From IMG/VR virus record IMGVR_UViG_3300048996_000093, positions 1 through 41,344 of that record: a stretch of 41,344 nt of DNA, one strand, 5' to 3'. The stretch's first letter is position 1, and the number at the start of each line of letters is the position of its first letter. Below the pieces are notes generated by a model. It saw only the letters and a program-made list of their open reading frames with translations. It ran no database searches and was not told the origin of the DNA. The stretch is from a virus. Position numbers and translations under genes: made by a program. This document shows positions 17,401-24,816 of this stretch, piece after piece.

Positions 17401-18720
17401 CAGCATGTCGCGCAGATCGCCCAGCCCACCTACCGCATGTGGGCCGAACCCGAGACGGGCGGCGAGGCGTACATCCCCTTCGCGCCCTCCAAGCGGCCAC
17501 GGAGCCGTGCGATCGCCGAGGAGACCGTGCGCCGCCTGGGCGGTGACCCCCAGACCATCCAGTGGAACGCGGAAGGCTCCGTCACCGACTGGCGCTATGA
17601 CCCCCAGTCCGGGTCCCTGTACTCGCCCTCCGACGCCGGGTCGGCCGGCAACAAGACGCGGAAGGTGAAGACCAAGGTCAAGGGCAAGTGGGTGACCAAG
17701 GAGGTCGAGTATTTCGACATCGGCGCCGTGGAGAAGAAGCTCAAGTCGGCGGCGAAGGCCACCCAGGCGTGGAACAAGGACTTGGAGCGGGTGGCCGACC
17801 GGGTCGGTGGGGACGTCGCCGAAGCCCTGGCCTCCATGGGCAAGGAAGGTCAGAAGTTGGCCGACAAAATGGCCAACGGCTCCACCAAGTACATCAACCA
17901 GATGGCCAAGGCGCTGCGTGACCTGCAGAAGACCGCCAAGGCCAGCCTCACGGACTACACCCGGCAGTTGGGCTCCGCGAACAAGTTGAACAAGGAGTTC
18001 AGCGACGACCTCGCAACGCTGGCCGCGCGCGGATACGGGGACCTCGCCAAGCAGCTGGCGGCGCAGAACGACAAGGCGGCGCAGGAACTGGCCGCAGCCG
18101 CGGTGAAGGACAAGGGCAAGGCGTCGGCGGCAAACAAGGCCGCGAAGACCGCCAACAACGCGCTCACCAGCGACCAGGTCGAGCAACTCGTCTCGATCAT
18201 CGCGGCCATCACCAAGCCCACCACCGGCATCCACGACGTCGCCGCGAGCACCGGACTCGGCGAGGACGAGATCGTCGCCACCGCCACCAAGGCCTCCAGC
18301 CAGATCAAGAACGCGTTGGGCTCCCGCTCGAGCCGCTTCCTTGCCGACCTGGCCAAGGCGCAGAAGGGCCTCGCCTTCGCCAACGGCGGTATCCGCCCCG
18401 GCATCTACTCCACCGCCAACGGCGCCGTCACCTTCGCCGAACCCTCCACCGGCGGGGAGGCGTACATCCCCCTCGGACAGGACAAGCGCCGCCACGCCAT
18501 GCCCGTCCTGTCCGACGTCGCCGGGCGCTTCGGGATGGGTTTGCGCGACGCCTCCGAGGGCCGGGTCATCATCATCCGCCAGCCCGGCCCGCTGGTCGGC
18601 AACCAGACGTGGCACGTCACCTCCGGCGGCTCCGCCGCCGACACCGCGCGGCAGATCGACGCGGACAACGGATACCAGCTGCGGCGCCTGGCGCGCGGCG
18701 GAGTGGGAGCACGCGGATGA
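14437..18720 (+). CDS. Tape measure protein
   Basis: A 1427-residue protein from GTG 14437 with GGGAGG upstream. It sets tail length and enters the host with the DNA. Residues about 55-205 hold five or six diverged repeats of about 28 residues (VDGTHLRRDVQRAV, VDGTRLRAQVRNAL and others). Hydrophobic segments lie around 223-268 and in 460-570. Long helical regions follow. TGGEAYIP occurs twice, near residues 1007 and 1338, each after a Phe-Ala-(Asn/Glu)-Gly-Gly turn, so a domain has been duplicated; a Lys/Ala-rich coiled coil lies between the copies. No muramidase or transglycosylase motif was recognised. Confidence 0.92.
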   Translation: MSQWNLSVRLTGQGSNLSSMLRSTAGDARTASRAVNTLRSDIRRLRAEASRPIRLRLAVDGTHLRRDVQRAVSGAGRQAITIPLGVDGTRLRAQVRNALRTASAGSGIQIPLRVDANGLRAEVRRALSGASGQALSVDLRLGDAMQLRRDVQAAVRWAAQGHRITIPIGLADPMQLRRDVAAAVRWASMNHTIRIPVVPDTSALRNIPTPSLSGGSGGGGANFGLAGFIPFATAAIPLAAGLASTLAPVAGMFTAAAGGAAAFGIALAGQIGPLSEAAEAEKAYQDAIAEHGRSSTEAAEASLAYQRKLSALPPETQKAAVALSTLKTEFGDWSDEMSDFTMEPVAKGFTIMQKLLPSLSPEVESFSGQLDRLMNVAGGAISTPGFDAFSGKVADLTDQKLDSFTDQVIHLLRVASEGDAGGGALGQILDYVRQNGPAARDALDAVGQAVGVVAEGAADAGPGMLTLVTAVARLAGALPPELVGLLIQIAAGIKLVQLAAAGSAAAAGALTRVSLAIQTMGARAVGAGGGLRGVGAAIGGLSSGAKAGLAAAGIIAIGLALHELSDQKPVIAVNALSTSLNTLVSTGKVTGALKTNMDEMSESIAMVSKTASDNKLLKLTSDFGSWIGIADGPGISDAIKNVEAWDQVMADNVRNGHPKEAAAQFDLLRRAWKAGGGDMGQFKQHTDGYRNALADMKFEQDATKESMGTFGQAALDAGTKLAAQKADADALRQSLIALNETNRAAHDAETQFEASLDALSESFKKNGATLNAHTEAGRANRTAMSAAAKSQDELIASGLAAGNSFDSMVGKSESLRTSMMKLATDAFDGNTAKARTYVNTLLGTPKEVKTLIKVERENAISGLQEVRSAIQATPGAKSVKVSTLNAAAIAALEKVGYKTRTLPNGQTEVYTANGQAIGSIGAVSTALNNLNGKTANTYTVHTTVYKIKGRPGGPPSGSYMGSTAGRSADGNLYGPARVQRFAEGGMGEQHVAQIAQPTYRMWAEPETGGEAYIPFAPSKRPRSRAIAEETVRRLGGDPQTIQWNAEGSVTDWRYDPQSGSLYSPSDAGSAGNKTRKVKTKVKGKWVTKEVEYFDIGAVEKKLKSAAKATQAWNKDLERVADRVGGDVAEALASMGKEGQKLADKMANGSTKYINQMAKALRDLQKTAKASLTDYTRQLGSANKLNKEFSDDLATLAARGYGDLAKQLAAQNDKAAQELAAAAVKDKGKASAANKAAKTANNALTSDQVEQLVSIIAAITKPTTGIHDVAASTGLGEDEIVATATKASSQIKNALGSRSSRFLADLAKAQKGLAFANGGIRPGIYSTANGAVTFAEPSTGGEAYIPLGQDKRRHAMPVLSDVAGRFGMGLRDASEGRVIIIRQPGPLVGNQTWHVTSGGSAADTARQIDADNGYQLRRLARGGVGARG
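14599..15051 (+). repeat. Coding repeats in tape measure N-terminus
   Basis: Five full units and one partial unit of about 84 bp encode the strand-helix pattern of a beta strand ending in VDGT or LGDAM, then LRRDVQ-type helix. Units 4 and 5 are closest: MQLRRDVQAAVRWA versus MQLRRDVAAAVRWA. Repeats are diverged at DNA level. Confidence 0.75.
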
Positions 18721-19613
18721 GTACTCCCGTCGAACTCGTCGACTATCAGCACCAGCTGGGCCCGGTGCTGATCGGGCGCGGCACGTCCATCACCATCCGC
18801 GCCATTGAGGGCCTGGGGCAGGTCGCCCCGCGTACTACGGATGTAGAGCCGCCCGGCGAGGACGGACTGTGGCTGGGCCCCGACTACTACGGCGGCCGCA
18901 CCGTGCGCATCGACGCGGCGGTGAAGAACCCCGGGAACTCCAGCGCGGTCCTGGACACCCTGGCGCTGCTGCAGGACGCCTCCGACACCGCTGCGGTGCG
19001 CGGGCAGGCGGGCACCACCCTGGCGCTGCGCTTGAAGTTCCCAGGTCGGCCGACCCGGGTCGTGCACGGACGGCTGCGCAAGTTTGAGCCGGACCTGGTC
19101 ACGTTGAAGCACGGCTATGCGCCCGTCGACCTCGAGTTCCAGACCGCCGACCACCTCTACTACGACGACGAATCCCAGTCCACGTCGATGCCGCTCGGCT
19201 CGCTGACCGAGGGCGGGATGACCTTCCCGCTGCAGTTTCCCTTCACCATCGCCGGTGATCCCTCGGCGATCGGCCGTCCCGGCTACCTCGAGGTCGGTGG
19301 GACACGGGAGACGTGGCCGGTGATCCGGGTGTCCGGGCCGTGCGCGAATCCCACCATCACGCACGTCACGACCGGCCGGTCGCTGACGGTGCTGACGACG
19401 CTCGCCGCAGGGGAGTGGGTGGAGATCGACACCCGGCCGGGCTGGCGGACCGTGCTGCGCGAGAACGGAGGCGGCGCCCCCCTCGCCCCCGCCTCTCGCA
19501 TCGACCAGTTCGTCCTGACCCCCGGGCTGAACGAGATCCGGTGGACCGCCACCGACAACACCCTCACGTCCACGCTGGCCGTCACCTGGTGGCCCGCCTA
19601 CAAGGCCCTGTAG
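18717..19613 (+). CDS. Distal tail protein (Dit-like)
   Basis: A 298-residue protein from ATG 18717, overlapping the tape measure stop by 4 bp. LGPVLIGRGTSITIRAIEG at the N-terminus, an RTVRIDAAVKN strand, GYAPVDLEFQTADHLYY in the middle and a C-terminal galectin-like beta part (VLTPGLNEIRWTATDN) fit the siphovirus distal tail family. It forms the hub joining tail tube and tip. Confidence 0.8.
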   Translation: MSTPVELVDYQHQLGPVLIGRGTSITIRAIEGLGQVAPRTTDVEPPGEDGLWLGPDYYGGRTVRIDAAVKNPGNSSAVLDTLALLQDASDTAAVRGQAGTTLALRLKFPGRPTRVVHGRLRKFEPDLVTLKHGYAPVDLEFQTADHLYYDDESQSTSMPLGSLTEGGMTFPLQFPFTIAGDPSAIGRPGYLEVGGTRETWPVIRVSGPCANPTITHVTTGRSLTVLTTLAAGEWVEIDTRPGWRTVLRENGGGAPLAPASRIDQFVLTPGLNEIRWTATDNTLTSTLAVTWWPAYKAL

Positions 19614-19624
19614 GAGGCCGCACG

Positions 19625-20575
19625 ATGGCACTGAACGGCATCCCGATCGCCACCACCGGCGGGGAGCACACGGCCCAGCAGTTCCGCATGATGATCAAAG
19701 ACTTGGCGCGGGACAATCAGGGCGTCACCACCGGCCTCGACCTGAAGGTGTCGGCCCTGTCGACGCCGGGCGCCGGAGTGCAGGTCTCCGACGGGTCCGC
19801 GGTCATCGCCGGGAAGGTCTCCACGGTCCAGGGCTACTACTCCGCCTACAACATCGGCTCCGACACCGTCGCCATCGCCGCGACGGGCGGCTCCCCGCGC
19901 TCGGACATGCTGGTGATGCGGGTGGAGGATCCCGACTACGAGGGCACCCGCGACCCGGCCACCGACGACATCGTCTTCTGGGAAGTCGTCCCCAACGTCA
20001 GCTCCAGCGCGACGACCGTGCCCTCCGGCTACAGTGCGATCCCGCTGGCCCGCATCGACATCCCCGCCTCCACCGCCACCATCACCAGCGCCATGGTCAA
20101 GGACCTGCGGAAGGTCGCCACACCGCGCCGCGAGCGGATCCTCTACCCGTACTACCCGGCCGACCCGCTGGTGGAAATCTCCGGCACCTCGGAGACGTGG
20201 AAGACGCACCCCAACCTGACGATGGCCACCATTGCGATCCCCAACTGGGCGGCCACCGCGAAGGTCGTCTTCTCCGTGTCGAACCTGCGTCTCGCCGACG
20301 GGAACGTCTGGGGCGGCTTCCGCTTCATGCTCGGCACCGAAGAGGCCGCGCAGTGGGTCGGTATCGACGACAACCAGGGCTCGGCGGCCCGCCGCACCTA
20401 CGTGGAAATGGTCGAGACGATCGACCTGACCACGACCGCCGGCGCGGCGATGCGCGGCACGAACCAGGCGTTCAAGTCCCGCATGCGGACCCGTTCCTCC
20501 AACGCCGGGAAGATCGGCGTGGACGCAGTGTCGACGTTCAAGATCGACGTGGAGTTCCTTGAGGGCGCGCTGTAG
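19625..20575 (+). CDS. Minor tail protein
   Basis: A 316-residue protein from ATG 19625 with AGGAGG upstream; the longer frame upstream overlaps Dit coding and is rejected. The N-terminal 150 residues (DGSAVIAGKVSTVQGYYSAYN) resemble the receptor-side minor tail proteins found next to Dit in Streptomyces phages; the C-terminal half is a beta sandwich. It may be part of the tail tip or attach a fibre. Its stop codon directly abuts the next ATG. Confidence 0.65.
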   Translation: MALNGIPIATTGGEHTAQQFRMMIKDLARDNQGVTTGLDLKVSALSTPGAGVQVSDGSAVIAGKVSTVQGYYSAYNIGSDTVAIAATGGSPRSDMLVMRVEDPDYEGTRDPATDDIVFWEVVPNVSSSATTVPSGYSAIPLARIDIPASTATITSAMVKDLRKVATPRRERILYPYYPADPLVEISGTSETWKTHPNLTMATIAIPNWAATAKVVFSVSNLRLADGNVWGGFRFMLGTEEAAQWVGIDDNQGSAARRTYVEMVETIDLTTTAGAAMRGTNQAFKSRMRTRSSNAGKIGVDAVSTFKIDVEFLEGAL

Positions 20576-21667
20576 ATGGGCCGCTGGCGCTACTTCACCC
20601 AGGATCCCCTGACCGGGGAAGTGCTGCACTCGGCGCTGCCCCTGTCGGGGGTGGAGTTCGGCAACGAGTTGAACGGGCCGGGGAGCTTTTCGGCGACGCT
20701 TGCTCCGCGCTGGGCTGCCGCGAACATCGACGCGCTCATGCCAGGCCTGCTCATCTACGCCGAAGCGGATGGGTTCCTGCGCTGGGGCGGCCTCATCTGG
20801 GACACCACCCCCGAAGGCGGCGTCGTCAAGCTGGAGGCGGCCGGCTGGTCCTCCTACCTGATCAAACGCCACGACCACCACGGCGAGCTCCGCGGGAGGG
20901 CTCCGTACACGAACCAGGACCCGTGCGTCATCATCCGCGACATCTGGGCGTACGCGCAGGAGCAGCCCGACGGCAACCTCGGCGTCGTCGTGGACGCCAC
21001 CTCCTCGTCCGCGAAGGCGGGCACCCTCGAGGAGCCCTGGCACTCCTACTGGTACGAAGCCCCGCAGCTCGCCGACATGGTCGACGACCTGGTCTCCGAG
21101 ACGGGCGCCCCGCAGTACACCAACGCCTGCAACTACCAGGCCAACGGAACCATCCGCCGCCGCCTCGTCCTGGGCTACCCGCGCCTGGGCGCACGCCGTA
21201 AGGACATCTCCTTCACGTCGGGCGTCAACGTGGTCTCCGCCCCGCCGGTGGGCTACTCCGGCGACGACTACGCCAACGTCATCATTGCCACCGGGTCGGG
21301 GGAGGGCACCGCACGCCGCTTCGCCGTCGACCCCGTACGTGACGGGCGGCTGCGCATGGAGTCCGTGCTGGCGCTGCCCACTGTGAACGGCAACGACGTC
21401 CTCGGGCGGCGGGCCGCCGCAGAGCGGAAGCGCCGTCAGATCATGGGCGACGTCACCCAGATCACCGTCCGGGACCATCCCACCGCGCCCCTCGGCTCCT
21501 GGCAGATCGGTGACGACGTGACCGTGGCCGTACACACGCAGTGGGTGTCCTTCACCGGCTGGGCGCGCATCACCGCCGACTCCTACAAGCCCGGCGACAA
21601 CCCCGACCAGGCCACCCTCACCCTGGCGCGCGCCGACTCCTTCCACTACGGCTCGGAGGCATCCTGA
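20576..21667 (+). CDS. Tail-tip hub protein (gp44/Tal-like)
   Basis: A 363-residue protein. LSGVEFGNELNGPGSFSATL, ADGFLRWGGLIWDTTP and the C-terminal DDVTVAVHTQW with RITADSYKPGD are characteristic of the tail-associated hub proteins that follow Dit in actinophages and form the baseplate base. It is immediately adjacent to the gene before and 2 bp from the fibre gene. Confidence 0.75.
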   Translation: MGRWRYFTQDPLTGEVLHSALPLSGVEFGNELNGPGSFSATLAPRWAAANIDALMPGLLIYAEADGFLRWGGLIWDTTPEGGVVKLEAAGWSSYLIKRHDHHGELRGRAPYTNQDPCVIIRDIWAYAQEQPDGNLGVVVDATSSSAKAGTLEEPWHSYWYEAPQLADMVDDLVSETGAPQYTNACNYQANGTIRRRLVLGYPRLGARRKDISFTSGVNVVSAPPVGYSGDDYANVIIATGSGEGTARRFAVDPVRDGRLRMESVLALPTVNGNDVLGRRAAAERKRRQIMGDVTQITVRDHPTAPLGSWQIGDDVTVAVHTQWVSFTGWARITADSYKPGDNPDQATLTLARADSFHYGSEAS

Positions 21668-21669
21668 CC

Positions 21670-24354
21670 ATGGCCAACTCCCTGCCAGGCGAAATCGTCC
21701 GCCTGCAGCGCCAGCTCGCGCAGGTCGAGAAGGGTTCCCGTGTCGCGCACGGCGCATCGGTCGAAGACGCTGCGATCCTCGTCAACGACGGGGCCGGCAG
21801 CATCCGCACCATCGTCGGCCTCCAAGGCGACGGCACGGTCGGCGTCCAGGCCGTCAACGGCCCGCCCCCGCCCGAACCGTCCGCGCCCATCGTGGCGTCC
21901 GTCATCGGCGGGGTAAGCGCCGCCTGGGACGGCCTCTTCGCCAACGGCGCGATCATCCCCATGGACTGGAACCGCGTCGAAGTCCACGCCTCCATCCTCG
22001 CCGTCTACGAGCCAATCCCAGCAACGCTCGTTACGACGATCGAAACGGCGCAGGGCGGCACCGTCATCGTCCCGTGCGACACCCCCGTCTACGTGCGCCT
22101 GGTGGCCCGCACCGCCTCCGGCACCCCGTCCGTCGCCTCCGCCACGGTGGGCCCGCTCGGCCCGTCCCCGGTCGTCGCCAACGACATCCTCGACGGCATC
22201 GTCACCACGGTGAAGCTCGCGGACGACGCAGTGACGTCAGCGAAGGTCGCCGCCGCCGCGATCGACGCGGACGCCCTGGCCAACTCGGCTGTCACCGCAG
22301 CGAAGATCGGCGCGAACGCCGTCATCCTCGGGAAGATCGCGTCCGGGGCCGTCAACCTCAACACCCTCACCGGGCCGCTGTCCGACCTGGCAACCCAGCG
22401 CTACGCCGACTACTTCCGCGACCCCACCATCTGGGCCAAGCTGTCCGGCTCCGGCACCTTCCTCATCAACCCGGACGCCACCGGCACCCCGTCCGGCGGG
22501 GGCATCCTCACCGCGACCGGAGACACCCAACTCGCCGGTACCACCCTCATCCCGCAGGACACCGACACCCTGTACCGCGTCATGATCCGGGTACGGGCCA
22601 CCGCGCAGGACCCCTCCGGGCCAGCCACCATCTACGTCGGCCTGGTGGGCGTCGCCGACGACGGCACGACCCTGGTCAACCGCGCGGGCGCCAACGCGAC
22701 GTCCATGCACTACTACTGCTGCACCAACGGCGGCAGCGTCGCCACCGCCGACGGGTGGAAGGTGTACGTCGGCTACGTGCAGGGCCACTCCGGCGTCGGG
22801 GTGACCGCACCGGCCGGCCCGAACACCGACCCCCGCGCGCCCGGCACCACCCACGCCGATGTCCGCTACCTGCGCCCCACCGCCTGGCTGAACTTCGGCA
22901 AAACCACCGCCGCCGTGATGGAGGTGGAGGCGTTCACGGTGGACCCGCTGCGCACCGGCGTCGTGAACTCCACCAACCTCGTCACCGGATCGGTGACCGC
23001 GGCCGCCATCGCCACGGACGCGGTCACGGCCGGGAAGGTGGCGGCAGACGCCATCACGGCACGCGAGATCACGGCAGGCTCCATCAACACCGCCGAACTC
23101 GCCGCGGGAGCGGTGACGGCAACGACGATCGCCGCCGACGCCGTCACGGCAGGGAAGATCGCAGCGTCGCAGATCGCGGCGGTGCACATGACGGCCAGCT
23201 CGATTGAAACGGCGTCGATCGCAGCAGAGGCCGTCAACGCCGGGAAGATCGCAGCGGGGGCAGTCACCACCGCGAAGCTCGATGCGCTCGCGGTGACCGC
23301 CGACAAGATCGCAGCCAACGCGATCGTGGCCGGGAAGATCCAGGCCGGGGCCGTGGACGCCGCAGCGATCGCGGCAGACGCCATCACCGGCAAGACGATC
23401 ACCGGCGGCACCATCACCGGCTCGCTGCTGCAGACCGCGACCTCCGGGGAACGTGTCACGATCAACGAGTCGGGCGCCAACAAGCTGCTCGTCTACAACA
23501 GTGCCGGCGTCGCCATCGGTGAACTCTCCGACCGCGGGCTGATTCTGGAAGGCGACTCCGGCGCCCTGCTCTACATGGACCCCGACGGCCCTTACCCCAA
23601 CATCCGCCTGACGAACGCCGCGAAGACCAACCCAGCCGTCATCAACGTCGTGGAGATCCCCACCGGGGCCGCCAACCTCGGCCTGAACAGCGGCGGCTTC
23701 ACCGGCAGTGGCTTCACCGACATGAAGTGGCGGACGTTCTTCGGTCAGGACTTCTGGGTCGCTGAACGCATTCGCGACTCCGCCAACGCCACCGCCGTCG
23801 GCGGCCGCATCTTCTTGGACGACGACTCCGCCTCCATCGGCTACATCGACACCACCCTCAGCACGATTTCCGACGTCGTCATCACCGCAGGGCAGGTCAA
23901 GGCGAGCGCCAAGGTCGTGGTGCAGCCCTTCGTCGGTGACACCAGCAGCACTCTCTTCGTGCAGCCCGGCCCCGGCCACACCGGCTACATGATCCGCTGC
24001 TGGGACCCGGACGCTTCCCAGTACAAATTCACCGTCGACCAGGCAGGAAACACCCTGGTCAAGGGGACGTTGACGGCCGGGAACATTGTCACGGGCAGTG
24101 TCACGATCACGCCGTCGGCCGCGCATACCCCCACCAGCACCCTCATCTCGTTCGCGTGCACCGGCACCACATTCCGCGGCTACGCGTCCGCCAACACCAC
24201 CGTGCCCGGCTCCCGGATCAACGCCTCACCGACCCCCGGCTCCGGCGTCACCGGCGTCTCCATGTCCTCCGTGACCGCCACCAGCGCACTGGTGTGGGTC
24301 ACCCGTGAAAACACGACCGCGACGATCGTCAACTGGATGGTGGTTGGATCATGA
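21670..24354 (+). CDS. Tail fibre / receptor-binding protein with low-complexity repeats
   Basis: An 894-residue protein from ATG 21670; an in-frame ATG at 21541 is inside the previous gene. An N-terminal attachment part (LPGEIVRLQRQLAQVEKG) is followed by a fibronectin-like region. Ala/Thr-rich repeats such as AAKIGANAV appear first around residues 168-230 and densely around 434-587 (AADAVTAGKIAAS and variants). Between them is a beta-rich region with a WKVYVGYVQGHSGVGV motif, possibly a carbohydrate-binding domain. The last 300 residues look like a receptor-binding beta head. The repeats probably form a trimeric shaft. Confidence 0.8.
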   Translation: MANSLPGEIVRLQRQLAQVEKGSRVAHGASVEDAAILVNDGAGSIRTIVGLQGDGTVGVQAVNGPPPPEPSAPIVASVIGGVSAAWDGLFANGAIIPMDWNRVEVHASILAVYEPIPATLVTTIETAQGGTVIVPCDTPVYVRLVARTASGTPSVASATVGPLGPSPVVANDILDGIVTTVKLADDAVTSAKVAAAAIDADALANSAVTAAKIGANAVILGKIASGAVNLNTLTGPLSDLATQRYADYFRDPTIWAKLSGSGTFLINPDATGTPSGGGILTATGDTQLAGTTLIPQDTDTLYRVMIRVRATAQDPSGPATIYVGLVGVADDGTTLVNRAGANATSMHYYCCTNGGSVATADGWKVYVGYVQGHSGVGVTAPAGPNTDPRAPGTTHADVRYLRPTAWLNFGKTTAAVMEVEAFTVDPLRTGVVNSTNLVTGSVTAAAIATDAVTAGKVAADAITAREITAGSINTAELAAGAVTATTIAADAVTAGKIAASQIAAVHMTASSIETASIAAEAVNAGKIAAGAVTTAKLDALAVTADKIAANAIVAGKIQAGAVDAAAIAADAITGKTITGGTITGSLLQTATSGERVTINESGANKLLVYNSAGVAIGELSDRGLILEGDSGALLYMDPDGPYPNIRLTNAAKTNPAVINVVEIPTGAANLGLNSGGFTGSGFTDMKWRTFFGQDFWVAERIRDSANATAVGGRIFLDDDSASIGYIDTTLSTISDVVITAGQVKASAKVVVQPFVGDTSSTLFVQPGPGHTGYMIRCWDPDASQYKFTVDQAGNTLVKGTLTAGNIVTGSVTITPSAAHTPTSTLISFACTGTTFRGYASANTTVPGSRINASPTPGSGVTGVSMSSVTATSALVWVTRENTTATIVNWMVVGS
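22970..23430 (+). repeat. Short coding repeats of fibre shaft
   Basis: About a dozen diverged units of 10-12 residues around GKIAA or TTIAADAV, alternating Ala/Val/Ile with small polar residues. The DNA shows repeated GACGCCGTCACGGC-like and GGGAAGATCGCAGC-like blocks, which could allow recombination and length change. Confidence 0.7.
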
Positions 24355-24662
24355 GTGAAGAGCAGCAGCCCGCACAGACCGACAGCACCGACCCTGAGCC
24401 CGAGCCGGAACCCGAGCCCACTCCGCCCGTACCGGTCGGAGACACCCTCACCTGGGAGCCGCAGACCTGGTACTCCATCACCTACGCCTGCCGCACCGTC
24501 GGATGCCGCTACGAGAACCACGTCGGATCGGCTCCGATGTTCTACTCCAACAACGGTGACCCCAAGTACATCCGGGTCAACTGCTCCTCGGACGACGGCT
24601 GCGGCAAGGACTCCGTGATCCTCACCGCCGACAAGCTCGACCCGCAGCCCATCCAGGAATGA
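24351..24662 (+). CDS. Small cysteine-containing protein after the fibre gene
   Basis: A 103-residue protein overlapping the fibre stop by 4 bp. Residues 10-30 are Pro/Glu repeats and disordered. The rest has four Cys in two groups, CRTVGC and CSSDDGC, consistent with a zinc site. It may be a fibre chaperone or tip accessory by position; not recognised. Confidence 0.62.
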   Translation: MSEEQQPAQTDSTDPEPEPEPEPTPPVPVGDTLTWEPQTWYSITYACRTVGCRYENHVGSAPMFYSNNGDPKYIRVNCSSDDGCGKDSVILTADKLDPQPIQE

Positions 24663-24669
24663 GCCGCGT

Positions 24670-24718
24670 GAGCGGGGGCAACACCTTCCCCGCCACGCTC
24701 TAACCTGATCACGAGGCG
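24670..24718 (+). promoter_or_regulatory. Late control element, copy 4 (lysis operon)
   Basis: GAGCGGGGGCAACAC at 24670-24684, TCTAAC at 24699, CTGATCAC and AGGCG at 24714. Spacings equal those of copies 2 and 3 (AAC to AGGCG 34 nt; AAC to TCTA 16 nt). The downstream AGGCG lacks the CGGGGCCTG extension, but GGGCGCGGGG occurs later in the leader at 24787. It precedes the protease-endolysin-holin group by about 100 nt. Confidence 0.6.
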
Positions 24719-24750
24719 ACCCTCCGCCCCTGCCCCACTCCCCGAGGGAC

Positions 24751-24766
24751 GACCACCACGGTGGTC
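24751..24766. promoter_or_regulatory. Inverted repeat in lysis operon leader
   Basis: GACCACC-AC-GGTGGTC, 7-bp exact arms with a 2-bp centre, inside the untranslated leader between the late element and the GTG at 24817. More likely an operator than an RNA hairpin, because the spacer is too short for a loop without opening the stem. Confidence 0.45.
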
Positions 24767-24816
24767 CGCAGCAGAACGTCAGCTCTGGGCGCGGGGAGTG
24801 CAAGGAGCACGGGCGA

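Noticed and set aside
16282-18615. 777-codon minus-strand open frame opposite the tape measure
   Set aside because: Composition is Gly/Val/Leu/Arg-rich shadow coding with no motif, ribosome-binding site or promoter; the tape measure frame has proper repeats and domains.
22970-23430. Possible CRISPR-like array
   Set aside because: The repeats are short, diverged, in frame and encode a fibre shaft; no constant repeat with unique spacers.
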